A stretch of DNA of 64,000 nt from Holophagales bacterium (GTDB lineage: Bacteria > Acidobacteriota > Thermoanaerobaculia > Multivoradales > Multivoraceae). Below, piece by piece: positions 17,406-26,700 of the stretch. The position numbers and the translations under genes were made by a program. Position 1 is the first letter of the stretch. Each line of letters starts with the position of its first letter. Below the pieces are notes generated by a model. It saw only the letters and a program-made list of their open reading frames with translations. It was not told the DNA's origin and made no database searches. The DNA lies in the NCBI GenBank assembly GCA_009843505.1, contig VYDI01000034.1, positions 620,001 to 684,000 of the forward strand. Direction: 5' to 3'.

Positions 17406-19484
17406 ATGAACCGCCGCACCGTCACCGCGCTGGTCGTCAACGACCTGCGCCAGCTCGCCCGCAATCCGCGGGTGCTCGTGTTCGCGGTCGCCCTGCCGCT
17501 CGTCCTGTGGCCGCTGATGTGGTTCCTGACCTCCCTGACCACGGAGCGCCGACAGGAACGAATCGAGAGCCGCACCTACACCTACGCCGTGGCCGACGAA
17601 GCGGCCAGCGTCGCGGGTGCCGCCGACGCGCGGACGTGGCTCGAGCGGGCTCTGGCCGTCGTCGGCGACGACGGCCGGGCCGACGGCGAACCGACGGAGG
17701 GCCCGGCTGTTCGGTTCGAGCGAGTCGAAGCCCCGGAAGACGTCGCGGCCGCCCTGGACGAGGAACAGCTCCACGTCCATGTGGCCTGGACCGAAACAGG
17801 CGACGAAGACGCCATTGACGAGGACGTGGACCGCGAGACGGTCGGGAACGCCGGCGCGGCCGCGCCGCGCATCGTCCTCTCGTACCGCGCCGACCTCGAC
17901 GCCTCGGACTCCGCCGAGGGGTTCCTGAGGCGGGCGCTCGAGCGCACCCGAACGGAACTCAGGGAACGACGGCTCGCGGCCGCCGGCTTCGCGTCGGCGC
18001 CGGACGACCTGCTGCCGCTTGAGCGGATCGAAACCGCCAGCGAGGAACAGACCTCCGGGCTGTTCCTGGGACGCCTCCTGACCGCGATCATCGTGATGAT
18101 GATGCTCGCGGGCGGCTCGATCGTGGCCACGGACGCGCTCGCCGGCGAGAAGGAACGCGGCACGCTCGAAACCCTGCTGACCACCGCCGCCAGCCGGGTC
18201 GAGATCGTCACCGCGAAGAACCTGTCGATCCTCGCCGTCGCCTTCGCCACCAGCGTGCTCAACATCGTGAACATCGTGGTCTGGATGCAACTCGACCTGA
18301 TCGCGCCGCCCGCCGGCATGAAACTGGTCATCCCCATCGGCGCCGGCCTGCTGCTGCTCCTGCTCTACGCCCCGGCCGCCGTGCTCCTCTCGAGCAGCCT
18401 GCTGCTGGTTTCCGGCCGGTCGAAGACGTACAAGGAAGCCCAGCTGCTGTTCGCGCCCGTGATGCTCGTCGCCATGGCCGTGGCGGCGATTCCCGTCCTG
18501 CCCGGCGTCGAGCTGCGCAGCGCGATCGTCCTGTTGCCGATCGCGAACCTTGGCGTCGCGGCCCGTGAGATCCTGACCGGCCACTACGACTGGCCGCTCC
18601 TCGCCGCCGCCTGGGCCGTCACCGGCGGCGCCGCCGCCCTGCTCGCCCGCGCTTCGTTGCGCACGTTGTCGGCAGAGAAGCTGATCACCGCCAGCGAACT
18701 CGACGCCTCCGACCTCGCCGGCGGGCCAGCGCTCTTCCCGCGCCGCGTTGCGCGCTGGTTCGCCGCTCTCTGGGCCCTGCTCCTCGTCTGGCAACTCAAC
18801 ATCGGCGGCAACATCGACAGCCGCCTGCTGATTTCGATCAACATGGCCATCTTCGGTGCCGCCGCCTGGCTGATGATCGCCCGCTACCGGCTACCCCCGC
18901 GGGAAGCGTTGTCACTGCGGGCGCCGCCGACCGGAGCGTGGCTCGGCGTCCTGCTCGGCGCTCCCGCCGGTCTGTTGCTGGCCGACGGCGTCGTCCGGCT
19001 CGCCAGTCTGGCGATGCCCATCCCGGAGGCCTGGATCGAGGCGATGGCCGAGAACATGGGAGCCGGCCTGCCGCTATGGCAAATGCTCATCTTCTTCTCC
19101 CTGATGCCCGCGCTCTTCGAGGAGGTCGCCTTCCGCGGCGTCCTGCTCCACGGCCTGAAGCACCGCCTGACCACCCTCCAGCTCGTCCTGGTCGCCGGCA
19201 TCGCCTTCGGCTTCTTTCACGTCGACCTGTTCCGCATCCCGCCGACTTCCCTGCTGGGGATCTTCCTGGTCGTCACCGTCATCCGGTCCGGCTCCATCTA
19301 CCCCGCCATGGCCTGGCACGCCCTGCACAACGCTCTCGCCCTCGGCAGCGCGAGGCTCGAACAGATCCGGCTCCCCGAACAACCGGCCTGGTGGCACTAC
19401 GTCCTCGCGCTGGCAGCAACCCTGCTCGCCCTTCGACTCATGAGCCGCGTAGACCAGCCTGGTACGCGGCGGAGGGGAGGGTAG
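17406..19484 (+). CDS. ABC-2 permease fused to a CPBP intramembrane protease
   Basis: A 692-residue fusion. Residues about 1-420 repeat the ABC-2 permease plan: one membrane segment, an acidic extracytoplasmic loop of about 180 residues, the coupling motif GEKERGTLETLLTTAASR, and several membrane segments. Residues about 450-692 form a second hydrophobic unit with the CPBP/CAAX-protease motifs EEVAFRG (near 571), FGFFH (near 601) and WHALHN (near 638), which carry the metal-binding Glu and His residues. All the expected catalytic residues are present, so proteolysis is plausible. Such fusions are known in other bacterial phyla, next to NatA/NatB genes as here. Possible roles are maturing an exported peptide or regulating the exporter. 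Confidence 0.88.
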   Translation: MNRRTVTALVVNDLRQLARNPRVLVFAVALPLVLWPLMWFLTSLTTERRQERIESRTYTYAVADEAASVAGAADARTWLERALAVVGDDGRADGEPTEGPAVRFERVEAPEDVAAALDEEQLHVHVAWTETGDEDAIDEDVDRETVGNAGAAAPRIVLSYRADLDASDSAEGFLRRALERTRTELRERRLAAAGFASAPDDLLPLERIETASEEQTSGLFLGRLLTAIIVMMMLAGGSIVATDALAGEKERGTLETLLTTAASRVEIVTAKNLSILAVAFATSVLNIVNIVVWMQLDLIAPPAGMKLVIPIGAGLLLLLLYAPAAVLLSSSLLLVSGRSKTYKEAQLLFAPVMLVAMAVAAIPVLPGVELRSAIVLLPIANLGVAAREILTGHYDWPLLAAAWAVTGGAAALLARASLRTLSAEKLITASELDASDLAGGPALFPRRVARWFAALWALLLVWQLNIGGNIDSRLLISINMAIFGAAAWLMIARYRLPPREALSLRAPPTGAWLGVLLGAPAGLLLADGVVRLASLAMPIPEAWIEAMAENMGAGLPLWQMLIFFSLMPALFEEVAFRGVLLHGLKHRLTTLQLVLVAGIAFGFFHVDLFRIPPTSLLGIFLVVTVIRSGSIYPAMAWHALHNALALGSARLEQIRLPEQPAWWHYVLALAATLLALRLMSRVDQPGTRRRGG

Positions 19485-19491
19485 CCGCCTC

Positions 19492-20280
19492 TCAGTTGAC
19501 CCAGGGGCCGCGGCGCACGCGGTCGTCGTCCTTCGGCTTCTTGCCGCCCGGGACGACGCGGAAACGGCGGCGGCCGCGGTTCAGCTTCTGGCGGATGTAC
19601 CAGCGTTCGAGCCGCAGCCGCGACTCGCGCATCAAGCCGCGGGTGCGCCCAGGCCGGAGCAGCGCGAAGACAGTGCCGACCGCGGTGCAGATGCCGATGA
19701 AGCCGGCGAAGTCGGAAGTGGCCAGGAAGCCGATCCAGGCGAACGCGATCTCGATCCAGATGAACCACCGCGCCCGGATCGGCAGCACGAAGAACAGCAT
19801 GATCGTCGCATCGCGCCGGATCACCGCGAACCCGGTGATCACGATCGCCAGCAGCATCTGCTGGCCCTGCATCAGCCTAAAGGCGTTCGGACCGGCGCCG
19901 CCCACCAGCAACTGGACCAGACAGGCCGCCACCGCCGCCACCCCGGCCGACATCCAGACCAGGTTCCAGAAGCGCTGCCTGCCGAGAGCCCAGCGCACAT
20001 CGTTGGCGAACATGTAGAAGATCAGGAGTCCCACGAGGAACCAGATCGACGGCCCGCCCCAGCCCGCCGCCGGGTAGGTGACGAGCTGCCAGATCATCCC
20101 CTGTTGCCACACCGAACTCGACAGCCGCATCAGTTCGGGCACGAAGGCCAGCCCGGGCAGGAACTGCATCGAGAAGGTGACGAACAGCACCCCCACCAGC
20201 AGCAGCAGGTCACGTGCATGAGGGCCCGACAGCCCACCGAAGCTGATCCTCCGCGCGTGCGGTCCTCCACCCATCGTCAT
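19492..20280 (-). CDS. Rhomboid-like membrane protein lacking the catalytic Ser/His
   Basis: A 262-residue protein with about six hydrophobic segments and a basic C-terminal tail. The layout resembles GlpG-type rhomboids: a WQLVTYPAAGWGGPSIWFL segment, an FANDVRWALGRQRFWNL segment corresponding to the family E-x-x-x-G-x-x-x-F region, and LFFVLPIRARWFIWIE. The segment where GxSG is expected reads LMQGQQMLLAI. The last segment where the catalytic His is expected reads TSDFAGFIGICTAV. Neither residue is present, so this looks like an inactive rhomboid relative, perhaps a membrane chaperone or binding protein. Family assignment is moderate. It converges on the exporter operon with 7 bp between stops. 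Confidence 0.6.
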   Translation of the reverse strand: MTMGGGPHARRISFGGLSGPHARDLLLLVGVLFVTFSMQFLPGLAFVPELMRLSSSVWQQGMIWQLVTYPAAGWGGPSIWFLVGLLIFYMFANDVRWALGRQRFWNLVWMSAGVAAVAACLVQLLVGGAGPNAFRLMQGQQMLLAIVITGFAVIRRDATIMLFFVLPIRARWFIWIEIAFAWIGFLATSDFAGFIGICTAVGTVFALLRPGRTRGLMRESRLRLERWYIRQKLNRGRRRFRVVPGGKKPKDDDRVRRGPWVN

Positions 20281-20289
20281 GGCGCCCGG

Positions 20290-20295
20290 ATTGTA
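20290..20295 (-). promoter_or_regulatory. Putative -10 (TACAAT), leaderless arrangement
   Basis: TACAAT on the minus strand ends 9 nt before ATG 20280 of the rhomboid-like gene. A second ATG two codons downstream is possible. Confidence 0.45.
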
Positions 20296-20340
20296 GCTAC
20301 GCCGCGCCGTTCAACGAGCGGCGTCGCGCCGCGAAGCGCG

Positions 20341-20346
20341 TACAAT
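20341..20346 (+). promoter_or_regulatory. Putative -10 (TACAAT) of the HD-sulfatase operon
   Basis: TACAAT lies 36 nt upstream of ATG 20383. A GGGAGA Shine-Dalgarno-like sequence (20368-20373) follows at suitable spacing, so this unit has a normal leader. Confidence 0.4.
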
Positions 20347-20382
20347 CGCCCGCCAATCAAGGGACACGGGAGATCGACCGGG

Positions 20383-20976
20383 ATGGACCGAGAAGCAGCG
20401 TGGCGGACCGTGCAGGAGTTCGTAAAGGCGACGGGACTGCAGAAACACATGCTGGCCGTTGAGGCCGCCATGCGCTGGTACGCCGAACAGCTGGGCGGCG
20501 ACGCGGAATCCTGGGGACTCGCCGGACTGCTCCACGACTTCGACTGGGAGATCCACCCGACCCTCGAGCAGCACCCCGCCGACGGTGCGGCGATCCTCCG
20601 CGAACGCGGTCTCGACGAGGACATCATCCGAACGATCCTCTCCCACAACACGGAGGGCACCGGCGTCGAGCGGGAGACGTCGCGCGACTACGCGCTGCTG
20701 GCCTGCGACGAGATCACCGGCCTGATCAGCGCCGCCGCCCTGATCCGCCCAAGCAAGGACGTGCGCGACGTGCCCCTCAAGTCCGTCCGCAAGCGCTGGA
20801 AGCAGCGAGCCTTCGCCGCCGGCGTCGACCGCGAGCACGTCGAGGAGGTCACGGCCGACTTCAGCCGCGAGTGCTTCGACGGTGAACTCGAACTCTGGCA
20901 GCACGCCGGGAACGTGCTGGCGGCGATGCAGGGTATCGCCGCGGAACTCGAGCTCGACGGCCGCCTGGCGAAGTGA
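20383..20976 (+). CDS. HD-domain metal-dependent phosphohydrolase
   Basis: A 197-residue cytoplasmic HD-superfamily protein. Metal ligands are visible as H22 (LQKHMLAVE), the HD pair H51-D52 in AGLLHDFDWEIHP, histidines H58 and H64, and an aspartate in LLACDEITGL. The family hydrolyses phosphate esters such as nucleotides; the exact substrate is unknown. Start ATG 20383 follows a -10-like TACAAT and a GGGAGA site. An upstream in-frame start at 20104 would run antisense through the rhomboid gene and is rejected. It overlaps the sulfatase gene by 4 bp (GTGA). Confidence 0.85.
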   Translation: MDREAAWRTVQEFVKATGLQKHMLAVEAAMRWYAEQLGGDAESWGLAGLLHDFDWEIHPTLEQHPADGAAILRERGLDEDIIRTILSHNTEGTGVERETSRDYALLACDEITGLISAAALIRPSKDVRDVPLKSVRKRWKQRAFAAGVDREHVEEVTADFSRECFDGELELWQHAGNVLAAMQGIAAELELDGRLAK

Positions 20977-22430
20977 TCTTCCTGGCTCTGGTTGCGTTGC
21001 TCGCGGGGGCCGTGGCGACGCAACCAGACACCGTCCGACCCAACGTTCTCTGGATCGACATCGACGACCAGTCGCCCTGGTACTCGAGCTACGGGCACGA
21101 CCTCGTCGAGACGCCCAACATCGACGCGCTGGCGCGACAGGGAGTGCTCTTCGAGCGGGCGTACGCGCCGACGCCGGTGTGCAGCCCGACCCGTTCCTCG
21201 CTGATCACCGGCAGTTACGCCATTCGGATCGGTGCGCACGACCATCGTTCGGGGAGGGTTCCCGGCTACCGCATCCATCTGCCGGAAGGGGTCGTGACCG
21301 TGCCTGAACTGTTCCGGGCCGCGGGCTACGAGACCTACAACGCCAGCAAGGACGACTTCAACTTCACCTACGACCGCGCGAAGCTCTACACGATCGGCCC
21401 CAAGCCGTCGGACATCCCGTCCTGGAAGGGCCCGCCGGGTGGCGGACACTGGCGCGACGTGCCCGAAGGCAGGCCGTTCTTCGGGCAGACGAAGGTGGCC
21501 GGCGGCAAGGCCGTCGCAACCATCGCCGACGAGTTGAAGGCGCTCGGTCTCGGGCCCGTGGATCCGGCGGACGTGCCGGTGCCGGCGCAGTATCCCGACA
21601 TCCCCCAGGTGCGCCGGCACATCACCGACCACTACAACTCGATCCTGCGCACTGACCACCAGGTGGGCGAGCTGGTGGCGCAACTGAAGGCCGACGGACT
21701 CTGGGAAAGCACCGTCCTCGTGCTCTTCTCAGACCACGGTTCGGATCTGCCCCGGAGCAAGGAGTTCTCGTACGACGAAGGCCTGAGGATTCCGCTGATC
21801 GTCGTTGCGCCAGGACGTCCGGAGGTCGTCAAGCCCGGCACGCGACGGGCAGATCTCGTCAGCCTGATGGACATCGCGGCCACGTCGCTGGCGCTCGCCG
21901 GCCTCGACGTGCCCGAGTTCATGGACGCGAAGGACGTCTTCGGTCCGGACTACCGCCGCGACTACGTGTTCACCTCGGCCGACCGCATGTCGAACGTCAT
22001 CGACCGGGTCCGATCGGTGGTGGGGCCGCGTTTCCACTACGTCAGGAACTTCCTGCTGGACCGACCGCTCATCAATTGGGGCCATCGGGAGATGATCGAC
22101 CTCGCGGGCGATCCGGATGACAGCAGTTTCCTGACGATCCGGCGACTGGCCGAGGAAGGCCAGTTAACGCCAGCCCAGGCCGCGCCCTACGGACAACGCG
22201 TGGCGGAAGAGCTCTACGATCTCGAGAGTGATCCGGACGAAGTAGTCAACCTGGCCGAAGATCCCGCCTATGCCGGCGTGCTGAACCAGATGCGCGAAGC
22301 GCTGGCAGGCTGGATCGCAGACACCGACGACAAGGGCCGGTACCCGAGGTCCCAGGCCGCGATGAACGAGATCACCGAGCGCTTCGCCAGGGACTGGCTT
22401 CGAAGCCCCGAGTTCCGCGATCTGCCATAG
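20973..22430 (+). CDS. Secreted sulfatase (formylglycine type)
   Basis: A 485-residue S1-type sulfatase that hydrolyses a sulfate ester, probably outside the cytoplasm since the first 16 residues form a short signal peptide. The metal-binding IDIDDQSPW block is at residues 28-36. The formylglycine motif CSPTR has Cys70, which a separate formylglycine-generating enzyme must convert. SDHGSDLPRSKEFSYDEGLRIPL supplies the later metal and sulfate ligands. The C-terminal ELYDLESDPDEVVNLAEDP block is typical of the family. GTG start overlaps the HD gene stop. The substrate may be a sulfated polysaccharide, which would suit a marine or host-associated habitat; that is inference. Confidence 0.92.
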   Translation: MIFLALVALLAGAVATQPDTVRPNVLWIDIDDQSPWYSSYGHDLVETPNIDALARQGVLFERAYAPTPVCSPTRSSLITGSYAIRIGAHDHRSGRVPGYRIHLPEGVVTVPELFRAAGYETYNASKDDFNFTYDRAKLYTIGPKPSDIPSWKGPPGGGHWRDVPEGRPFFGQTKVAGGKAVATIADELKALGLGPVDPADVPVPAQYPDIPQVRRHITDHYNSILRTDHQVGELVAQLKADGLWESTVLVLFSDHGSDLPRSKEFSYDEGLRIPLIVVAPGRPEVVKPGTRRADLVSLMDIAATSLALAGLDVPEFMDAKDVFGPDYRRDYVFTSADRMSNVIDRVRSVVGPRFHYVRNFLLDRPLINWGHREMIDLAGDPDDSSFLTIRRLAEEGQLTPAQAAPYGQRVAEELYDLESDPDEVVNLAEDPAYAGVLNQMREALAGWIADTDDKGRYPRSQAAMNEITERFARDWLRSPEFRDLP

Positions 22431-22441
22431 AGAAGAAGCGT

Positions 22442-23674
22442 CTACGGCTTGGCCGGATAGCGGCTCTCCACGTACTCCCCGACGATCCGGGTGAACTGCT
22501 CCGACAGTTCCGCGGCGGTGCCCCGAAGCGTCGTGAACTGGCGACCGTCGACGTAGACCGGGCAGGTCGGCGCTTCGCCGGTGCCGGGTAGCGAGATGCC
22601 GATGTCGGCAGCCTTTGACTCGCCCGGACCGTTCACCACACAGCCCATGACGGCGAGCTTCAGTTCCTCGACGCCATCGAAGCGGCGGCGCCACTCCGGC
22701 ATGTTCGCTTCGATGAAGTCCTCGACCTTCAGCGCCAGCTCCTGGAAGATCGTGCTCGTTGTGCGGCCGCAACCCGGGCAGGCGGTAACGCTGGGCGCGA
22801 AGGCGCGGAGCCCCAGCGCCTGGAGCAGTTCGCGGCAGGCGTGGACCTCCTCGCGGCGATCGCCGCCGGGCCGCGGGGTCAGGGACGTTCGGATCGTGTC
22901 CCCGATGCCCTCCGTCAGCAGCACGGACATCGCCGACGATGACCACACCAGGCCCTTGAGGCCCATACCGGCCTCGGTCAGGCCGAGGTGAAGCGGCTGC
23001 CGCGTGCGGCTCGCCAGGTCGCGGTAGACGGCGATCAGGTCCGGCGGGGAGGACACCTTGCACGAGATGACGATCTGCTCCTCCGTCAGGCCACAGTCGA
23101 GCGCCAGCTCGGTGGAACGGAGCGCCGACAGCACCATGCACTCGCCGACGATCTCCTCCGACGTCCTGCCGAGGTCGCGATCCGTGTTCTCCTCCATCTT
23201 CGCCACCAGCAGGTCCTGATCCAGCGACCCGCCGTTGACGCCGATCCGAACCGGCTTGCCGAGCCTCCGCGCCACGTCGCAGATCGCGGCGAACTGGGGA
23301 TCGCGCCGGCCGCCGCGGCCGACGTTGCCGGGGTTGATCCGCAGCTTCGCGAGAGCCCTCGCGCAAGCCGGATGCCGCTCCAGGAGGACGTGGCCGTTGT
23401 AGTGAAAGTCGCCGACCAGGGGCGCTTCGCAACCCTCGGCGTCGAGCCGGGCACGGATCTCGGGCACGGCGACCGCCGCCGCATCGACGTTCACCGTGAC
23501 CCGCACCAGCTCAGATCCGGCCTCAGCGAGCGCCAGCGCCTGGGCAGTCGTCGCCTCGATGTCCGCGGTGTCGGTGCTGGTCATCGACTGGACGACCACC
23601 GGCGCGCCTCCGCCAACGACCACCCCACCGATGTCGACCGGGTGGGTCGTGCCGCGATGCGCGTCAACCCCCAT
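22442..23674 (-). CDS. ispG: 4-hydroxy-3-methylbut-2-enyl diphosphate synthase
   Basis: A 410-residue [4Fe-4S] enzyme of the methylerythritol phosphate pathway. It converts MEcPP to HMBPP for isoprenoid synthesis in the cytoplasm. The TIM-barrel half begins [19 protein letters not shown], with RINPGNVG in the barrel. The C-terminal half has the cluster-binding CPGC (in [17 protein letters not shown]) and a third cysteine in [12 protein letters not shown]. Length is slightly above that of E. coli IspG (372). It is divergent from the alkaline-phosphatase-superfamily gene, only 40 bp away, and shows a leaderless-type -10. Confidence 0.95.
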   Translation of the reverse strand: MGVDAHRGTTHPVDIGGVVVGGGAPVVVQSMTSTDTADIEATTAQALALAEAGSELVRVTVNVDAAAVAVPEIRARLDAEGCEAPLVGDFHYNGHVLLERHPACARALAKLRINPGNVGRGGRRDPQFAAICDVARRLGKPVRIGVNGGSLDQDLLVAKMEENTDRDLGRTSEEIVGECMVLSALRSTELALDCGLTEEQIVISCKVSSPPDLIAVYRDLASRTRQPLHLGLTEAGMGLKGLVWSSSAMSVLLTEGIGDTIRTSLTPRPGGDRREEVHACRELLQALGLRAFAPSVTACPGCGRTTSTIFQELALKVEDFIEANMPEWRRRFDGVEELKLAVMGCVVNGPGESKAADIGISLPGTGEAPTCPVYVDGRQFTTLRGTAAELSEQFTRIVGEYVESRYPAKP

Positions 23675-23683
23675 GACGGTGGC

Positions 23684-23689
23684 AGGCTA
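23684..23689 (-). promoter_or_regulatory. Putative -10 (TAGCCT) of ispG, leaderless arrangement
   Basis: TAGCCT on the minus strand ends 9 nt before the ispG ATG (23674). It sits 11 bp from the divergent TAGCAT element. Confidence 0.45.
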
Positions 23690-23700
23690 CAGCACCCAAG

Positions 23701-23706
23701 TAGCAT
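23701..23706 (+). promoter_or_regulatory. Putative -10 (TAGCAT), leaderless arrangement
   Basis: TAGCAT ends 8 nt before ATG 23715. This supports the ATG over an in-frame TTG at 23709, which would fall inside the promoter melting region. Confidence 0.45.
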
Positions 23707-23714
23707 GATTGCCC

Positions 23715-26700
23715 ATGTCCGAGCGCCAGCGGCCAGACCGGCGCGACCCAAAGCGGCCTCTTGTAACAGGCCTTGCGACGATCGCGGGGCTTTCGAGCCT
23801 CGCTTTCGCCCAACCGCTCTACGACCTGCTGCGGCGGGCGCCGGAGTTCTTCGCCATCCGGGATCTTTCCCTCGTCGACCTGCTGATGCTCGTCGTTCTA
23901 TTGGCGGTCGTTCCGACGCTGGTGCTCGGCGCACCGACCCTCCTGGCGCGGGTCCTACGGCCTCCCTGGACCAGACCGGCCGCGGCAGCCGCGACCGGCC
24001 TCCTGACCGCGATCGTCGGCCTTCAGGCGCTCCACAACCTGCCCGCGGTCGCAACCGTTCCCGCCGCGGCCATCGCGGGCGCGGCCGCCGCCTGGGCCTA
24101 CCTCCGCTTCCAGGGTGTTCGCTCCTTCGGCCTGCTTCTGTCCGCCGCAGTGGTCATCGTCCCTGCCCTGCTGATGATCGACCCCCGCGTCCGGCAGAGC
24201 GCCGCCTTCGCGAGCCGCGATGTCGCCGTGGACGAGACCGACACCGGCGCCCGCGCACCCATCGTCCTCGTCATCTTCGACGAATGGTCCCTGACCTCGA
24301 TTCTGGACCGGACGGGCTCGATCGACCGGGAGCGCCTCCCCAATCTGGCAGCACTAGCCGACCGCGCCACCTGGTACCCCAACGCAACGGCGGCCGCGGA
24401 CGTCTCCGAACTCGCCGTCCCGGCGATGCTGACCGGTTCCGCTGCCCGCCAGGGGCAACTCCCGACGGCCGCCGAGCACCCGGTCAACCTGTTCACCCTG
24501 CTTGCAGCAAGCCACGACCTCTACGTTGCCGAGCCGATCACCTCGCTGTGCCCGCCGCAACTCAACTTGCTCGCAGAGTCGCGGCCGCCAACCCGCGAGC
24601 GCGTCAGCCTCCTGGTTTCCGACCTTACGCTCGTCTGGCTCAGACTCACCCTGCCGTCGCCCTGGAGCGACCGGTTGCCGGAGGTGACGCAGACCTGGAG
24701 CGGCTTCGGCCGCGACGCGCCGCGGACGGCCGAGGCGCCGCCGACCGACCAGCCGGTTCCGCGCGCCCTGTTCCACCTGAGCCGAACCGACCGGGCGGCC
24801 GAGTTCCGGCGCTTCGTTCAGGCGATCGGAGGTCCGAACGAGCGACCGGGCTTCTATCTCCTCCATTCGATGCTGCCCCACGTACCCTGGGAGTACCTGC
24901 CCTCCGGTCGCCGCTACGAGACGCCCTGGGGCGGTGTCCACGGACTCGAACGGGAGGTCTGGAGCGAGAGTCCCTGGCCCGTCCTGCACCACCGCAAGCG
25001 CTACCTGTTGCAGGTCGAGTTCGTGGACCGCCTGATCGGCGAACTCGTGGCGCATCTGGAAGCCACCGGCCTCTTTGATCGAAGCCTGATCGCGATCACC
25101 GCCGACCATGGCGTCGCCTTCCGACCGGGCAGATCCCGCCGGCTGCTGGAACTCACGGAGCTCGAGGGAGGGCAGCCGCTCGACCTCGCGAGTGTCCCAC
25201 TGGTGATCAAGGCGCCATTCCAGCAGCAACCTGCAGTCCACGATGCGCCCGTGTCGTTGGTCGGACTGGCCCGACGAATCCTCGAACTGGCGGGCGCTGA
25301 CCCAAACGCAGCGCTGCTTCCGGAAGGCGAGCCGCAACAACTGGCAATCGCTGGCAAGTACGCCGGCGACGTCGAGATCGCCGCCGACCGCGGGTCGTGG
25401 CGGCAAGGTCGGGTCGCCGAACTGACGGCTCTCCTGGGTGAATCGAACAACCCCATGACGATCGGGGTCCGGCCGCAACTCCACGGCCGCGCCGCTGCCG
25501 ATCTCCCCGTCCGCGAGGGCGAGTCCGCCATCGAGGTCGACAACGCCTGGGTCTGGGACCACGTCGTCCCCGACCAGCCAGTCGTCCCCGCCCTGGTCGA
25601 GGGTTTCCTGGACCAGAGGCGCCCCCCGGGTGACCGGGACGTAGCGGTCGCGCTGAACGGCGTGATCGCAGCCACCGTCAAGCCCCACGTCGGCCCGGAC
25701 GGGAGCATCCGAATCGCTGCGGTCCTGCCGGAAGCCGGGCTCCGGGCAGGGCTCAATCAGCTAGATGTGTTCCTGGTCAGCGACGATGGCGGTGACGTCG
25801 AACTGGAGCATGTCCGCCGGGCGCGGCACCCGGTCTACGCGATCTCCCGTGACGACCGAGGCCGCAACGACGCGCTGGTCCGACGCTCCAGAAGCGCTCT
25901 CGACGCTACCCGCGACCGGTTCCGGATCGTGCGTCCCGATCCGGAAGGCCTGTTCGGGAACCTGGACGGCGGTTTCGAGGTTTGGTCCCAACTCCAGGGC
26001 TGGGCAGTCGACCGCAGCGAGCCGGGCGGTGTCTTGGAAGTCGTCGCTTTTCTGGCTGGACGCCCGTTCGGAAAGAGCGACGTGGTTCTGGAACGACCAG
26101 ACGTAGCGGAACACCACGGCGACCAGCACCTGCAAAGCGGCTTCCTGCTCCGGCCGCCGCCAGGCGTCTCCGAACGCCAGCGTTTCGGCGCGGGTGAGGC
26201 CCTCGCCGAAGCCTTGCACCGCGAAGGCGTCGTCGCCTACGCCATCTCACGCCGAGGCAAGGCCACACGCCTCCGCTTCACCTACAAGCCACTCGAACGC
26301 CGAAGGCGCGGCCCGGAGACGATGCCGATCACCGACGGGAGGCGACTCCCAGTTCAAGCACCCGGCGACGGCTTCGACGGCTCACTTGATCTGGTGACCA
26401 GCAGGGGCGGAGCCACTGTCATCGAAGGCTGGGCCGCCGACCTCGAACGCCGCGAACGTCCGCGCCAGATCGTCATCTACCGCGACGGGCAGTTCCTGGC
26501 CAGCACGGGCGCCAACCGGGAGCGATCCGATGTCGCCACGCGCCACGGCGACGACCGGCTCCTGCGAACCGGGTTTCGCGCCACGGTTCCTGGAGCGCCG
26601 GACCCGGCCACATTCGCCGAACGGCACCGGGTCTTCGCCCTGATGCTGAGAGGCGCCGCTGTCGAGTTGCCTCTCCTCGCACCGGCCGCTACCGCACCCG

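Noticed and set aside
20383..22430. Phosphonate or choline-sulfate operon built around the HD protein and sulfatase
   Set aside because: HD proteins do occur in phosphonate breakdown, but no transporter, regulator or signature residue here supports a specific pathway.
22431..22441. Intrinsic terminators at convergent gene ends (also 55196-55205, 63001-63009, 19485-19491)
   Set aside because: The gaps are 7-11 bp and show no hairpin followed by a T-run; I saw no convincing intrinsic terminator in the window.
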